Shown: positions 10,109-19,701 of the stretch, in pieces | Position numbering within the stretch: the stretch's first letter is position 1 | Layout: each line of letters begins with the position of its first letter | NCBI RefSeq assembly: GCF_019049675.1 | Contig: NZ_JAFMOW010000050.1 | Span: forward strand, 1 to 64,000 | DNA from: Rahnella bonaserana | GTDB lineage: Bacteria > Pseudomonadota > Gammaproteobacteria > Enterobacterales > Enterobacteriaceae | DNA length: 64,000 nt | Direction: 5' to 3' | Position numbers and translations under genes: made by a program | Notes under the pieces: generated by a model | What the model was told of the DNA's origin: nothing | What the model saw: only the letters and a program-made list of their open reading frames with translations | Database searches by the model: none

Positions 10109-11227
10109 TTAATCGTTCAAGGTGAGTTCTGCCAGCTTTGACCAAGTGAATTTCTTCACATCAGAAATACAGTTATTACTTAATTCGCTGAGTAACACCC
10201 TGTCTTTGTAGAGCGTCATGATTGCCTGAGCAATTTCGTGAATATCTTCTTTTACTACGAGCCCATTACGATTATTTAATACAACCTCGCTGATTGCCCC
10301 CACATCTGTTGCAACAGAAGGTATACCGTAGATTGCGGCTTCCAGGAAAACCAATCCGAAACCCTCAATCTTTTTATTACTATGTTTTGCAGCAAGCACA
10401 AAAACTTTATTTTGCTGGTAAATTTTCTTAAGTTCTTCGTCACCAATGCCAGACCGAATCATAAGTCTGACGTCATTACGCTCAGCCAGTGTTTTCAAAT
10501 TCTCTATAAAGTCATCACTCCCATTACCTACGATGGTGTAGATGATTTTTTTTCTGACATCTGGAGGAAGCAAACCTAATGATTTAATGACATAATCATA
10601 CCCTTTTCTGTCGTCTAATCTCCCAACAGTGAGTATATTGAACTGTTCTGAATTAGCATTATTCAGATAAGTTTCATTGCTTATCTTCTCATCCTGAGAA
10701 ACCCCAAGATACGTAACAATTACCGGGATCTCTTTTGGGACATGATGGTTTTCCAGTAAAATACGTTTCGTATAATTACTGTTAGTAAATATAGTTTTCA
10801 CACCAGAAAATAAATTTAACATCTTTGCAAATATAGAAGCCTTACCATTCTTTAGATTAAGGACTTCACTTCCATGTAGCATAAGATTAAATTTTATTTT
10901 ATTCCTCAACGTAAATTTATTTACGCATTGTATGGCAATCCAAAATGGCCAGTCTGCGACCAAAACATAGTCATATTCATCAAAATTTATAGACATCACT
11001 TTTTTTATTAGTTTTGGCAGATGCCAGTATTTAAACTGTCCACCTGAAAAAAGATTTAATGTCATTTTTTTGCTGATGTCACTCTGCTTGAGCTTATCAT
11101 CATATTTAGGGGCAATGAGTGTTACTTGATTATCATGTTTAATAACATTAATTAATTCTTCACAATATCGACCAATACCACCTTTGAAGGGATAAAACTC
11201 ATTGGTGAAAATTAATATCTTCCGCAT
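10109..11227 (-). CDS. GT4 glycosyltransferase of the EPS operon
   Basis: 372 aa. Begins KILIFTNEFYPFKGGIGRYCEEL, the classic GT4 glycine-rich N-terminal loop. The C-terminal domain carries EGFGLVFLEAAIYGIPSVA, the E-x7-E nucleotide-sugar motif. Its ATG overlaps the end of wzx by one base, so translation is coupled to the flippase. With the other two GT4 enzymes and the WbaP-type primase it suggests a repeat unit of about four sugars, unless one enzyme acts twice or further transferases are encoded elsewhere. Confidence 0.87.
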   Translation of the reverse strand: MRKILIFTNEFYPFKGGIGRYCEELINVIKHDNQVTLIAPKYDDKLKQSDISKKMTLNLFSGGQFKYWHLPKLIKKVMSINFDEYDYVLVADWPFWIAIQCVNKFTLRNKIKFNLMLHGSEVLNLKNGKASIFAKMLNLFSGVKTIFTNSNYTKRILLENHHVPKEIPVIVTYLGVSQDEKISNETYLNNANSEQFNILTVGRLDDRKGYDYVIKSLGLLPPDVRKKIIYTIVGNGSDDFIENLKTLAERNDVRLMIRSGIGDEELKKIYQQNKVFVLAAKHSNKKIEGFGLVFLEAAIYGIPSVATDVGAISEVVLNNRNGLVVKEDIHEIAQAIMTLYKDRVLLSELSNNCISDVKKFTWSKLAELTLND

Positions 11228-12687
11228 TACGCACCACCTTTCTGTCTATTTTTATTCATCTTCTCTTTGGCATAATTAAATACTTCCCAAAGAGCATTAA
11301 CTTTAAGCATTGCGCAACACAGCATGTAAACTACAGCGCCCAGAATAACCTTCAAAATAATATCAATGAATCCACCATCGACACTGATGAAGTAGGTCGA
11401 TAAAAACATCAATAATGTCGCTATGAATACTAATGACATATCTTTCAGTTGTTTCACTGCACCGTAACCAAACAATTTCCCCGGATAGTAAGCGTTAATA
11501 AAAAAGTAAAATATAGAAATAACAAAGTTGCTTATAACCATGTACTTCAATCCAAATGGAGCAGAAATAAACAGACCGATGATAGTCAATGGAAGTTTTA
11601 TCAGGTCAATCTTCAGATACAGGTCGGACCGACCGATTGCATTTAAAAGATTCGCATTTATTGCACCGAGTGGAATAATCATGCGCGACAGTGCTAGCCA
11701 CTGGATAATAAAAACGGAAGGCAGCCATTTGTCAGTAAGGAATAATCTGACAAAGGGCTCCGCTATCACCACGAGTCCAACCATACAAGGAAGAACGATG
11801 AAAGCTGTCATATCCAGGCTCTTTTTATATATCTTCAGCAACCGCTCCCTGTCATCCTGAGCGGCAGCCATTACCGGAAACAAAACACCTTGCAAAACGT
11901 TGAAAAGGTTTACAGACAGTAAGTCAGGCAGATTACGGCCTTGCGCATAAAACCCGACCTCCTTGCTCGTAAAGAGGCGACCAATAAGGATTGAATATGA
12001 GTTATCTGATAATACGCCGGTGAGTCCGGCTAAAAATACCTTGGATCCAAAATTGAACAGTTCTTTGGTTCTGGTAAAAGAAAATTGTAGTTTAGGTCGC
12101 CATCTAGAAACAATAAACATCAGAATGGTTACGATAGCTGAATAACTTATTGCCTGATAAACCAGTGCATAGACACCATAATTCATATAGGCCAAATAGA
12201 TAGCAAATACACCACTAATCAGTACAGCCCAGAAATTAACAAATGTTTTAAGCCTAAAGTTTAATTCTATGCTTAACTTTGCTATCTGAACAACGCTAAG
12301 TGACTTAATAACAATACTGATTGATATTAACCTGATTACTTCGACAAGTCTGTTATCGCTATAAAACTCTGAAATATATGGAGCAAGGACATATAGAACC
12401 CCATATATCATTAACCCCAATACAAAGTTAATGTGAAAAACAGTTGAATAATCTAAGTCTGAACGGTCTTTCTTTTGAATTAATGCCTGTGAGAAACCTC
12501 CGTTAATTATCACATCAGAAAGCACCAGGAAAACGGCCACCATCCCTATCAGGCCGTATTCTGCAGGGGTAATCATCCTTGCTATCATAATCCGGATGAC
12601 GAACTGTCCGCCCTGTACCATAAACCTTTCAATGGCATTCCAGATTAGCCCTGTAATAGTGCGCTCTTTTAAAGAGTTAGTTGTCAT
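11227..12687 (-). CDS. wzx: Polysaccharide repeat-unit flippase (WzxC-like, MOP family)
   Basis: 486 aa with 12-14 membrane helices. N-terminal region (TGLIWNAIERFMVQGGQFVIRIMIARMITPAEYGLIGMV, split over residues 12-50) is typical of WzxC/Polysacc_synt_3 flippases, which move undecaprenyl-linked repeat units across the inner membrane. I choose the ATG at 12687 rather than the TTG at 12705, because GGAT lies 9-12 nt before it and the TTG has no usable ribosome site. Placed between wzc and the glycosyltransferases. Confidence 0.9.
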   Translation of the reverse strand: MTTNSLKERTITGLIWNAIERFMVQGGQFVIRIMIARMITPAEYGLIGMVAVFLVLSDVIINGGFSQALIQKKDRSDLDYSTVFHINFVLGLMIYGVLYVLAPYISEFYSDNRLVEVIRLISISIVIKSLSVVQIAKLSIELNFRLKTFVNFWAVLISGVFAIYLAYMNYGVYALVYQAISYSAIVTILMFIVSRWRPKLQFSFTRTKELFNFGSKVFLAGLTGVLSDNSYSILIGRLFTSKEVGFYAQGRNLPDLLSVNLFNVLQGVLFPVMAAAQDDRERLLKIYKKSLDMTAFIVLPCMVGLVVIAEPFVRLFLTDKWLPSVFIIQWLALSRMIIPLGAINANLLNAIGRSDLYLKIDLIKLPLTIIGLFISAPFGLKYMVISNFVISIFYFFINAYYPGKLFGYGAVKQLKDMSLVFIATLLMFLSTYFISVDGGFIDIILKVILGAVVYMLCCAMLKVNALWEVFNYAKEKMNKNRQKGGA

Positions 12688-12743
12688 ATTTTTTAAATCC
12701 GACAAAACCTGCGTTCAGTTTTATTTTACTTTTAACATAAGTG

Positions 12744-14915
12744 CTATTTATCGTCCGAATAAGCATAGTTGTAGCCACTATATCCATACCCATAATAACT
12801 GCTAGCTTTTTTAATAACACTATTAATAATGCACCCCTTGACCTGTACGCCACTTTGCTCGAACCGCCTTATACTCACTTCTATTTCTTTAACGGTGTTC
12901 ATTCCATAGCGAGCGACCAGCAATGTTGTGCCGACATATTTTCCGATAATTGCAGCATCCGTGACCGCAAGAATGGGAGGTGTATCAATAATAACAAGAT
13001 CATAATTTTCAGATGCCCAACTGATCAAACTTTCGAATCGCCTGTGCATGAGTAACTCTGCCGGATTGGGCGGGACCGCACCTCTGGAGATAAAATCAAT
13101 GCCCACTGAAGGGATATTTATCGCAGAGGAATTAGGATCAGATTTCCCGGACAAAATATCTGAAAGACCAATTTCAATGCCTGCTTTAAATAATTTATGG
13201 GCATACCCTTTTCGCATATCAGCATCAATAAAAAGTATCTTTTTATTAGTCTGTGCAATTACCACTGCCAGATTACTGCTTACAAAGGTTTTCCCGGCAT
13301 TTTGACTTGGACCGGATATCATCAGAACATTATTTTTAGCTTCCATCATAGCGAAATGAAGACTTGTTCGCAGGCTACGTATTGCTTCGATAGCGAGATC
13401 GGCCGAATTTTCAACAACCAGAAAACTTGTTTCCGTCTCTTTTCTTTTGGACTTCACAGGACTGTATTTAGCAGACTTGGATTTTCTGCTCAGCCATTCT
13501 GACAGCGGAATACTCGCGTAAACATTTATCCCTCTTTCTTCCAGCAGCTCAGGAGAATCTATTCCCTTACGCAAGAATAAGCGCAGTAGGACGATGCTCA
13601 CGGAAATGACTGCGCCTAATATCATACCAATCAATACAATTAGCACTTTTTTAGGCTTAACGGCTTTAGGTTCAGTCACTGCCGGGTCAATGATCCTTAC
13701 ATTACCGATTGCGCTGGATTTAGCGATGCTCAACTCCTGCTGGCGATTGAGCAATTGCATATAAATAGCCCGATTGGATTCCGCATCCCGGCTTAACCTC
13801 GCGACTTCTTGTTGGGTACCCGGCATTTCAGACACGCTTTTATTCAGTCTGTCGCGCTCTTTCAGGAGTGTCTGACGTTTTTCCAGCAGCGCTTTATAGG
13901 TCGGATGGTCTTTGGTGTACAGCTGGGAAATCTCAGCCTCACGGAAAGTCAGTTCGTTTAACTGACTTTCCACATTAACAATCTGATCCAGCACTGACTT
14001 CGCTTCAAGGGATAAGTCGACTGAATCCTTCTGTCGCCGATAGGTATTCAGGCTATCTTCTGACTTATTCAGATCAGCACGAACCTGCGGTAACTGGCGT
14101 TCCAGGAAATCGAGGCTTTTGGCGTCTTGCGCAGCCTGACGTGCAATGTTCTGGTCAAGATAGTTTTGGCTGATGCTATTTAAGACCGCCGAGATATGGT
14201 TCGGACTTTCGCCGTTGAGCGACAGGTTAAGAATGCCGGTGTCTTTCCCCTGGTCGCTGACATTAAACGCATCCAGCAAGTTATTAATTGCTTTCAACTT
14301 CGTCAGATAATAAACGCGGAATTGAGTGCCCGGCGTCGCCTGTATATCATTGACCATCAAAGAGATGCCCTTCTCGCTAAGCAATTCCCCCACCACGCCT
14401 TTTAATTCAAAATCGTCGCCCTCGACCAGATAGTTATTTTTATCCACCACGCTCACGACGATTGTGGGTGCATCACTGCCGTTATCAGGCAAATAAAGAT
14501 GACTCACTGCTAATGAGCCCGGTTTTTCTCCGGTCAGTCTTGCCCATCCCCGGCCAAATACCGGCAAATACTTCTGTTCTACCACCGCCTGTAAATTCAG
14601 GTCATCGACCGTTTTGCCCAGAATCATCCGCGACTGTAACAGGGCAATTTCCGGCGCCGACTGAGGCTGAGAATCAGGCAGTACCTGACTCAGGCTTTCA
14701 AGTATGGCATTTCCCTGTTTCTGTTCGACCTGAATTAATGCATCCGCCTGATAGACAGGTGTGGCAAACAGAACATATATCACCGCCAGCAAGGTTAGTG
14801 CTGCGGTGATAAAAATAATCAATTTCCGGTGATCGATTAGTTCGCCAATCAGGCGCCCTAAATCTATTTCATCTGAATCAAGTGACGCGGGGTGTTTTGA
14901 AATGACTGGTGACAT
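12744..14915 (-). CDS. wzc: Wzc tyrosine autokinase / polysaccharide co-polymerase
   Basis: 723 aa, full length. The N-terminal Wzz domain is framed by two membrane helices (near 32-52 and 430-450) around a coiled-coil-rich periplasmic part. The cytosolic BY-kinase has Walker A (SGPSQNAGKTFV, about 530-542), Walker A' (KILFIDADMRKG) and Walker B (LVIIDTPPIL). The C-terminal tyrosine cluster (YYGYGYSGYNYAY) is the autophosphorylation site. It controls chain length and export with Wza, and its cycle is driven by the phosphatase Wzb encoded directly upstream. In the order Wza-Wzb-Wzc as in colanic acid and amylovoran loci. Confidence 0.96.
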   Translation of the reverse strand: MSPVISKHPASLDSDEIDLGRLIGELIDHRKLIIFITAALTLLAVIYVLFATPVYQADALIQVEQKQGNAILESLSQVLPDSQPQSAPEIALLQSRMILGKTVDDLNLQAVVEQKYLPVFGRGWARLTGEKPGSLAVSHLYLPDNGSDAPTIVVSVVDKNNYLVEGDDFELKGVVGELLSEKGISLMVNDIQATPGTQFRVYYLTKLKAINNLLDAFNVSDQGKDTGILNLSLNGESPNHISAVLNSISQNYLDQNIARQAAQDAKSLDFLERQLPQVRADLNKSEDSLNTYRRQKDSVDLSLEAKSVLDQIVNVESQLNELTFREAEISQLYTKDHPTYKALLEKRQTLLKERDRLNKSVSEMPGTQQEVARLSRDAESNRAIYMQLLNRQQELSIAKSSAIGNVRIIDPAVTEPKAVKPKKVLIVLIGMILGAVISVSIVLLRLFLRKGIDSPELLEERGINVYASIPLSEWLSRKSKSAKYSPVKSKRKETETSFLVVENSADLAIEAIRSLRTSLHFAMMEAKNNVLMISGPSQNAGKTFVSSNLAVVIAQTNKKILFIDADMRKGYAHKLFKAGIEIGLSDILSGKSDPNSSAINIPSVGIDFISRGAVPPNPAELLMHRRFESLISWASENYDLVIIDTPPILAVTDAAIIGKYVGTTLLVARYGMNTVKEIEVSIRRFEQSGVQVKGCIINSVIKKASSYYGYGYSGYNYAYSDDK

Positions 14916-14936
14916 GCGTAGATTTTCCTGATGGTG

Positions 14937-15374
14937 TTATCCGTTCAGTTTTTGCAACCAGGATTGGCAGGCCTGATCGATTAACCGGTAAACAGACTCA
15001 AAAGCTTCATGACTTTTGCGGTAGGGATCTGGAATATCCCTCTGTCCCAGCCAGTGGCCCAGCAACATGATCTTGCCCCGCGTCTCTGGAGAAACGCGGC
15101 TGATCTGTTCCTGATGGGATTTTTCCATGACCAGAATCAGGTCATATTCCCGACCTAACTCAGCAGTGAATTGGGTTGCGCGGTGGTTACTCAGCACCAG
15201 ATTATGCTTTTCTGCCACCCTCGCTGCGCCGGGATCCGCCGGCTTATCGACCATAGCAATCGTTCCGGCTGAGTCTATTTTCTTATCCGGTAAATTCAGC
15301 CTGAGTATTCTTTCTGCAATCGGCGAACGGCAGATATTGCCGGTACAGACGATCAAAATAGAATCAAACATCAT
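14937..15374 (-). CDS. wzb: Wzb low-molecular-weight protein-tyrosine phosphatase
   Basis: 145 aa from the chosen start. The P-loop CTGNICRSP (C-x5-R-S) sits at the N terminus and the general-acid Asp in DPYRKS near the C terminus. It dephosphorylates the Wzc tyrosine tail. The longer reading begins at 15383; I use the ATG at 15374, which makes an ATGA overlap with the wza stop and has GGA at correct distance. The next codon is also ATG, and E. coli Wzb begins at that second position. Confidence 0.94.
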   Translation of the reverse strand: MMFDSILIVCTGNICRSPIAERILRLNLPDKKIDSAGTIAMVDKPADPGAARVAEKHNLVLSNHRATQFTAELGREYDLILVMEKSHQEQISRVSPETRGKIMLLGHWLGQRDIPDPYRKSHEAFESVYRLIDQACQSWLQKLNG

Positions 15375-16510
15375 GGATTCCATTGCCGTACAAAACGGCC
15401 CGCTTCGATCATGTCATGGACACCCGCAATAGTCGGGACTATCTGAGATATCACCCGATTCCAGCGAACAACCGGTGCCGTAGTGACATAAACGATATCG
15501 TAGGGTTGCAGCTGGAATTCAGTGCTCATCACCATCGATGAGGCATCTTTTGCATTCAACTGATAGATGTCGGCGATTTTGCTTTTATTACTGCCTTTAA
15601 GCGGGCGAATGACAAATATCCCGGAAGCATCTGCCATGCTTTGTGAAATACCCTCTGAGTTACCCAGCGCTTCGGCCAGCGTCATTCCGCTGCGATCCAT
15701 TTTCAGCGTGCTCTGTTTAGTGACTTCTCCCATCACAAACACTTTAAGGTCGTCGTTACGCGGTACGAACAGAATGTCACCGGGATACAGCAAGCGGTTC
15801 TGTGTCAGGTCACCCTTTTGCATCAGAGCATGCAGGGAAATCTGCGTATTCTCACCTTTATGGTTCAGCACCACGTTGCGCCAGTCTGCATCCGGCGCTA
15901 ATCCTCCTGCCGCATTGATGGCATCAATAACAGTAAGCGGAATATTGGTGACGGGTTGCTGACCAGATTTTATGACTTCCCCGGTGGTATAAATTTTTTG
16001 CGACCGGAACGCGGCGATACTGACATCAACTTGCGGGCTTTCAATAAAAGTTGCCAGACGGGTACTGATCTCCTGACGAACCTGGGTGACCGTTTTACCG
16101 GTGACGTTTAATTTACCAATATAGGGATAGAAAATCGTACCGTCTGAATTAACCCAGTTACCGGTATCACTGGCACTTCGGTATTGACCTGCCGGTGTTG
16201 TCAGTTCAGGGTGATCCCAGACGGTCACCATCAGTACATCGCCGACACCGATATGATATTCATAATTTTTAATCTGCTGGTCTAACTGCGGATTAGGGCG
16301 GGCTATCACCGATTGTGGCCGTAAATTATCGATCAGCGTTGGCGTCAGGGGATAAATATTAACCAGTTTATCAATATCATAATGATCATCGGGTTGTTCA
16401 ATGACTGCCTTTCCCGCTGTTTTTAAACTCTGCCCGGGAACAAGGGTGCAGCCACTTAATAGTCCCAACGCGGATATCATCAGAGAAATATTCAAAAATC
16501 TATTTTTCAT
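15371..16510 (-). CDS. wza: Wza outer-membrane polysaccharide export lipoprotein
   Basis: 379 aa, the length of E. coli Wza. The lipobox LLSGC places the lipidated Cys at residue 21. The Poly_export domain ([17 protein letters not shown]) and the SLBB-type repeats ([19 protein letters not shown] and [11 protein letters not shown]) follow, and the amphipathic C-terminal helix ends the protein. It forms the octameric outer-membrane channel and works with Wzc. A 290-bp gap separates it from the upstream priming transferase, in which I see no convincing gene. Confidence 0.95.
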   Translation of the reverse strand: MKNRFLNISLMISALGLLSGCTLVPGQSLKTAGKAVIEQPDDHYDIDKLVNIYPLTPTLIDNLRPQSVIARPNPQLDQQIKNYEYHIGVGDVLMVTVWDHPELTTPAGQYRSASDTGNWVNSDGTIFYPYIGKLNVTGKTVTQVRQEISTRLATFIESPQVDVSIAAFRSQKIYTTGEVIKSGQQPVTNIPLTVIDAINAAGGLAPDADWRNVVLNHKGENTQISLHALMQKGDLTQNRLLYPGDILFVPRNDDLKVFVMGEVTKQSTLKMDRSGMTLAEALGNSEGISQSMADASGIFVIRPLKGSNKSKIADIYQLNAKDASSMVMSTEFQLQPYDIVYVTTAPVVRWNRVISQIVPTIAGVHDMIEAGRFVRQWNP

Positions 16511-16800
16511 TATTTCACATCATCTGTGGTTCAGGTTTAATATCTGCCTCTCAGAGCGAATCCATATTTCCAATCTGGCAGTCGCAGTTTCTCATTCCTG
16601 TGTGTAGATATTAATAAAAGCACCAAAACACTTTCATACCTGATCGTTTCAAACCGAGTTAACGGTCTTAATGACTGAGCCCATGAAAGTGTTAAACAAT
16701 TATTTATCTCGCACATTAAAGTGAAAGATTCATTTCTTATCCAGGTATCCGGTGCAGAATAATTCATCGAAAAAATCATCACGTGATTTCAGTTAATGGT

Positions 16801-18231
16801 CTAATACGCGCCCTCCCTTCTGAGCACAACACCCACGGTTTTAAATAAAATGGCAATGTCATTCCACATTGACCAGTTCTTGACATACCAGGCATCAAGA
16901 TAAACGCGGGTTGAGTAATCGACTTCACTGCGTCCGCTCACCTGCCAAAGCCCGGTCATTCCCGGCTTGCTGAGCAGGTAATATTCAACTTCATCGTAAT
17001 AACGTTCCAGTTCAGCAGTAATAATAGGACGCGGCCCTACCAGGCTCATTTCCCCTTTTAAAACGTTAAACAGTTGCGGTAACTCATCAAGACTGGTTCT
17101 GCGCAAAAAATGGCCGATAGTTGTTATGCGCGGATCATATTTCAGTTTGAAGGTCAGATCCCATTCCTGTCTCGCTTGTGCATTATTTTCCAGCAGCTCG
17201 TCCAGGACTTCCTTCGAGTTAATGACCATCGAGCGGAATTTCAGACATTTAAAGGGCTTACCATTTTGGCCAATGCGCTCATGACCATAAATTGCAGGCC
17301 CACCGTCTTTTCTCACTTTCAGGCTGATGTAAACCAGCAGCGGGGACAGCAGCATGATAAACGCTACTGAGCCGACGATATCAAATAAGCGTTTCGCCAA
17401 CCGCGAGGAGCACTTCGCCAGGTTCTGATGCACGCGAAAAATCATGACTTCCTGGCTGAATATAAATGACATGTCGGTATTATCCAGCGGCATACCGCGA
17501 AGCGTTGGGATGACAGAGACGGAGCGGTAACCATTAATCATAAATACCCGCAGCCATGCATTTCGGATGCCGCTCTGATGCGATTCTACCGCCACGATAA
17601 ACTGCGTCTTCTTATCGACATTAGTGCGTACCCAGTTTTCGTCCGAAGGCATAACCGGCACGCCTTCTATCGTATCTCCAGGCTGATCACCGCCTTCACT
17701 GGAAATAAACTTGAGAACCCGTAACCCGAGGTTTCTGTCATTTTTAATGGCGTTATAACCTTCACGCGCATTATTGCCGCTGCCAATAATGATTGCGTCA
17801 CGTTCCCAAAGCCCGAGAGAGTCCAGCACACGCTTGGTCATCATTCGTGCAAATGGCACCAGAATAAGTACAAGAGTCCAGGTCAGCACCCAGAGATAAC
17901 GGGAGAAATACCATTTAGCAAAAGCGATCACGGCGATTTCGATAAGCGCAAAGATAAGCAGTGTGCGCAGGATTTCTTTCAATTCAAACCAGAACGTTTT
18001 GCGATAGTAATAATGTCTTAATCGCAAGTGGAACCACGCCACACAACAAACAGCTAATAAGCTGTGCAGCGCAATCCAGCCTGAAGTTTGTGCAGCGGGG
18101 ATCCGTTCCTCAAAATGCGTCATGACCTGCCCGAGGATCCCTTTAGCCAGATAAAGAGAAAGGGTGAAGCTAAGAAAATCGGATAAAGCGAGTAATAAAT
18201 TTGACCAAAGGTTCCTGGTGAGAAATGTCAT
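16801..18231 (-). CDS. wbaP: Undecaprenyl-phosphate sugar-1-phosphate transferase, WbaP/AmsG type
   Basis: 476 aa, the same length as Salmonella WbaP. Four to five N-terminal helices, a middle Rossmann-like domain (IIIGSGNNAREGYNA), then a C-terminal PNPT catalytic domain (KRLFDIVGS, KCLKFRSMV, LDELPQLFNVLKGEMSLVGP and GLWQVSGR). Similarity is closer to WbaP/AmsG, which load galactose-1-phosphate, than to WcaJ (glucose), so a galactose-primed repeat unit is likely but not proven. Start: ATG at 18231 with GAGG 6 nt before it; the longer reading begins with GTG at 18237. First gene of the operon after the JUMPstart leader. Confidence 0.88.
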   Translation of the reverse strand: MTFLTRNLWSNLLLALSDFLSFTLSLYLAKGILGQVMTHFEERIPAAQTSGWIALHSLLAVCCVAWFHLRLRHYYYRKTFWFELKEILRTLLIFALIEIAVIAFAKWYFSRYLWVLTWTLVLILVPFARMMTKRVLDSLGLWERDAIIIGSGNNAREGYNAIKNDRNLGLRVLKFISSEGGDQPGDTIEGVPVMPSDENWVRTNVDKKTQFIVAVESHQSGIRNAWLRVFMINGYRSVSVIPTLRGMPLDNTDMSFIFSQEVMIFRVHQNLAKCSSRLAKRLFDIVGSVAFIMLLSPLLVYISLKVRKDGGPAIYGHERIGQNGKPFKCLKFRSMVINSKEVLDELLENNAQARQEWDLTFKLKYDPRITTIGHFLRRTSLDELPQLFNVLKGEMSLVGPRPIITAELERYYDEVEYYLLSKPGMTGLWQVSGRSEVDYSTRVYLDAWYVKNWSMWNDIAILFKTVGVVLRREGAY

Positions 18232-18476
18232 ATGCACCTCACAACAATTAACGATAATAATCTTCCCTCACGCGTTTGCCTGAGTGAATTTTATGATGAT
18301 GAATAATAATGCGATAGCTGCGTGAGTCAGACATCGAATGTTTTATTGATAAATAAAACGCATGACATTCTCTGATGCAGATAAAAATCTCATACCCCAG
18401 AAAGTCTTTTGCAAAATTCAAAAAATTAAATTTCATACGTTATTAATACAAAGTTCATAATTCACGGTTTTTTGGC
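18232..18476 (-). other. Untranslated operon leader between ops and wbaP
   Basis: About 245 bp of AT-rich leader lies between the ops element and wbaP. A 62-codon open frame (18248-18436) runs through it but lacks a ribosome site and resembles nothing I know, so I do not call it. Long leaders of this sort are usual in RfaH-controlled operons. Confidence 0.5.
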
Positions 18477-18507
18477 TATGCTACCGCCCCTGGTTTACGG
18501 CCACCAA
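18477..18507 (-). promoter_or_regulatory. JUMPstart with ops element (RfaH recruitment)
   Basis: Read on the minus strand the stretch contains ACCAGGGGCGGTAGCATA, matching the JUMPstart consensus, with the ops core GGCGGTAGC at 18488-18480. The ops hairpin recruits the antiterminator RfaH to RNA polymerase, which lets it finish long surface-polysaccharide operons. Its place, about 245 bp before wbaP, is correct. The last ops bases (AT instead of GT) differ from the E. coli form. Confidence 0.88.
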
Positions 18508-18515
18508 TTTGCCAA

Positions 18516-18547
18516 AATATACCTAATAAAATATTTAACGCAGTTAA
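18516..18547 (-). promoter_or_regulatory. Possible promoter of the exopolysaccharide operon
   Basis: A minus-strand TATATT (18521-18516) lies just upstream of JUMPstart. No good -35 box is found at 17 bp; TTAACT (18547-18542) is 20 bp away. A weak -35 would fit an activator-dependent promoter. Low certainty. Confidence 0.35.
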
Positions 18548-18611
18548 CCCTCACCGAAATAGCTGGGGTGATTAATGCGTGGCAATCTACATTAAACTGA
18601 CAAACGGTAAA

Positions 18612-18948
18612 TCACATACTATTCACCCATTCATCACTTAATATTCTCTTTATCAAAAAGGACTTATCAAACTCTTCTTGTCCGTAAGGTAACCACAATG
18701 TCCCTTGCATGGTACAGACATCACTGCCACACAGAAACTCTGTGTGCTGCGAATTCCCGACGCCATTAATGATGACACCGTGGCTATAAGAACTAAGGTG
18801 ATCGATAATTTTTTTAGTGAAAGGATTCCCTGGTGTTGCCAAAAAAAGTCTTACCCATTTTTATATATTCAACTAATTCATTCATCATCCAGGACAACCC
18901 CGACTTTGCTGCTCCGAAATTGTCCAACCAAAGCGTACAGCAATCATA
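18612..18948 (-). pseudogene. EAL-domain protein remnant (YdiV-like), frameshifted and 5'-truncated
   Basis: Two minus-strand frames join into the C-terminal half of an EAL domain. The first frame gives LWLDNFGAAKSGLSW followed by YIKMGKTF; a run of seven T (complement of 18841-18847) shifts the frame; the second gives NPFTKKIIDHL, GVIINGV and MQGTLWLP. These match the LDDFG, K-x-DKSF, EGVE and QG-LF sections of EAL proteins, and the whole resembles the degenerate E. coli YdiV. A stop lies just upstream (18949-18951) and the first half of the domain is missing. The Glu of EGVE and the Asp of DKSF are replaced, so activity was probably lost before the frame broke. Located between the regulator and the EPS promoter. 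Confidence 0.7.
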
Positions 18949-19104
18949 TTACTGACTCACTCAAAACCGGGCATAATCCCGGAGACAGACACTGCAGATG
19001 CACAGATATAACCTGAACTTCTGCTGACCAGATGCATTTTTTCCCTCAAAAGTCATGCTCATAAACATCACTCAATGAAGAAAATCTGATCATAAATTCA
19101 CTTT

Positions 19105-19701
19105 TTAACTGCCAATTCTGTTTCCCACGGCATGTTTATGCAAAAAAAACAATGCTGAACTGCTGTTGGCGTCAACGCCTATTTTTCTTAAAGAATTGCA
19201 CTTATGTACACTTACCGTCTTTACGCTCAGTTTGAGAATATTTGATATGCTTGTCACGGACAGACCAGACATCATCATCACTAAAACCTTCTCTTCCATC
19301 TTGGTAATATTGTAATTAAAGGCCTCCTTGTTAAGCGTCACGCCCTTAAGCTGGATGAACTGTTCTACAGAAGTCACGACGGCTGGCAATTCTTTTTTCT
19401 TCTTAAGAAACTTACATTCTTTCTTAAGCAAAAGTTCAAGCATCAACATATCGACCGCAGAGGACATAATGAGGATCCTTTCCGGATCCAATATCCTCAG
19501 ATTTTCTCTCAAAAATTCATAACATCTGTGGAACCCGCCGCCTGAAGGATCAATGATCAGATAATCTTTTGCATACAAGTCCACCTCATCGCCGTAGTCA
19601 TAAGAAATGACGTCGTTCACATAAGGTAACTTCCTGGAGATTATTTCTTTCAACGCCAGTTTCGTATACTGGCACTCACTCCAAATTATTACCCGAGGCA
19701 T
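19105..19701 (-). CDS. LuxR-type transcriptional regulator, RcsA-like
   Basis: 198 aa. The C-terminal third is a GerE/LuxR helix-turn-helix (KMEEKVLVMMMSGLSVTSIS, then LKLSVKTVSVHKCNSLRKIGV). The N-terminal part looks like a divergent receiver-type fold without a clear phosphoacceptor pocket, as in RcsA. I start at the ATG at 19701, which has AGGCGG upstream; the longer frame starts with TTG at 19737. It lies alone, upstream of the EPS operon and in the same direction, so an auxiliary Rcs-type activator of that operon is a plausible role, by position only. Confidence 0.78.
   Translation of the reverse strand: MPRVIIWSECQYTKLALKEIISRKLPYVNDVISYDYGDEVDLYAKDYLIIDPSGGGFHRCYEFLRENLRILDPERILIMSSAVDMLMLELLLKKECKFLKKKKELPAVVTSVEQFIQLKGVTLNKEAFNYNITKMEEKVLVMMMSGLSVTSISNILKLSVKTVSVHKCNSLRKIGVDANSSSALFFLHKHAVGNRIGS

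Noticed and set aside
16537-16782. 81-codon frame between wza and wbaP
   Set aside because: No ribosome site, unlikely composition, and no counterpart in related operons.
16801-18231. Naming the priming transferase WcaJ
   Set aside because: Length of 476 aa and section-by-section likeness favour WbaP/AmsG over the glucose-specific WcaJ.
18248-18436. 62-codon frame in the EPS leader
   Set aside because: No ribosome site and no likeness to known leader peptides; lies in the untranslated region after ops.
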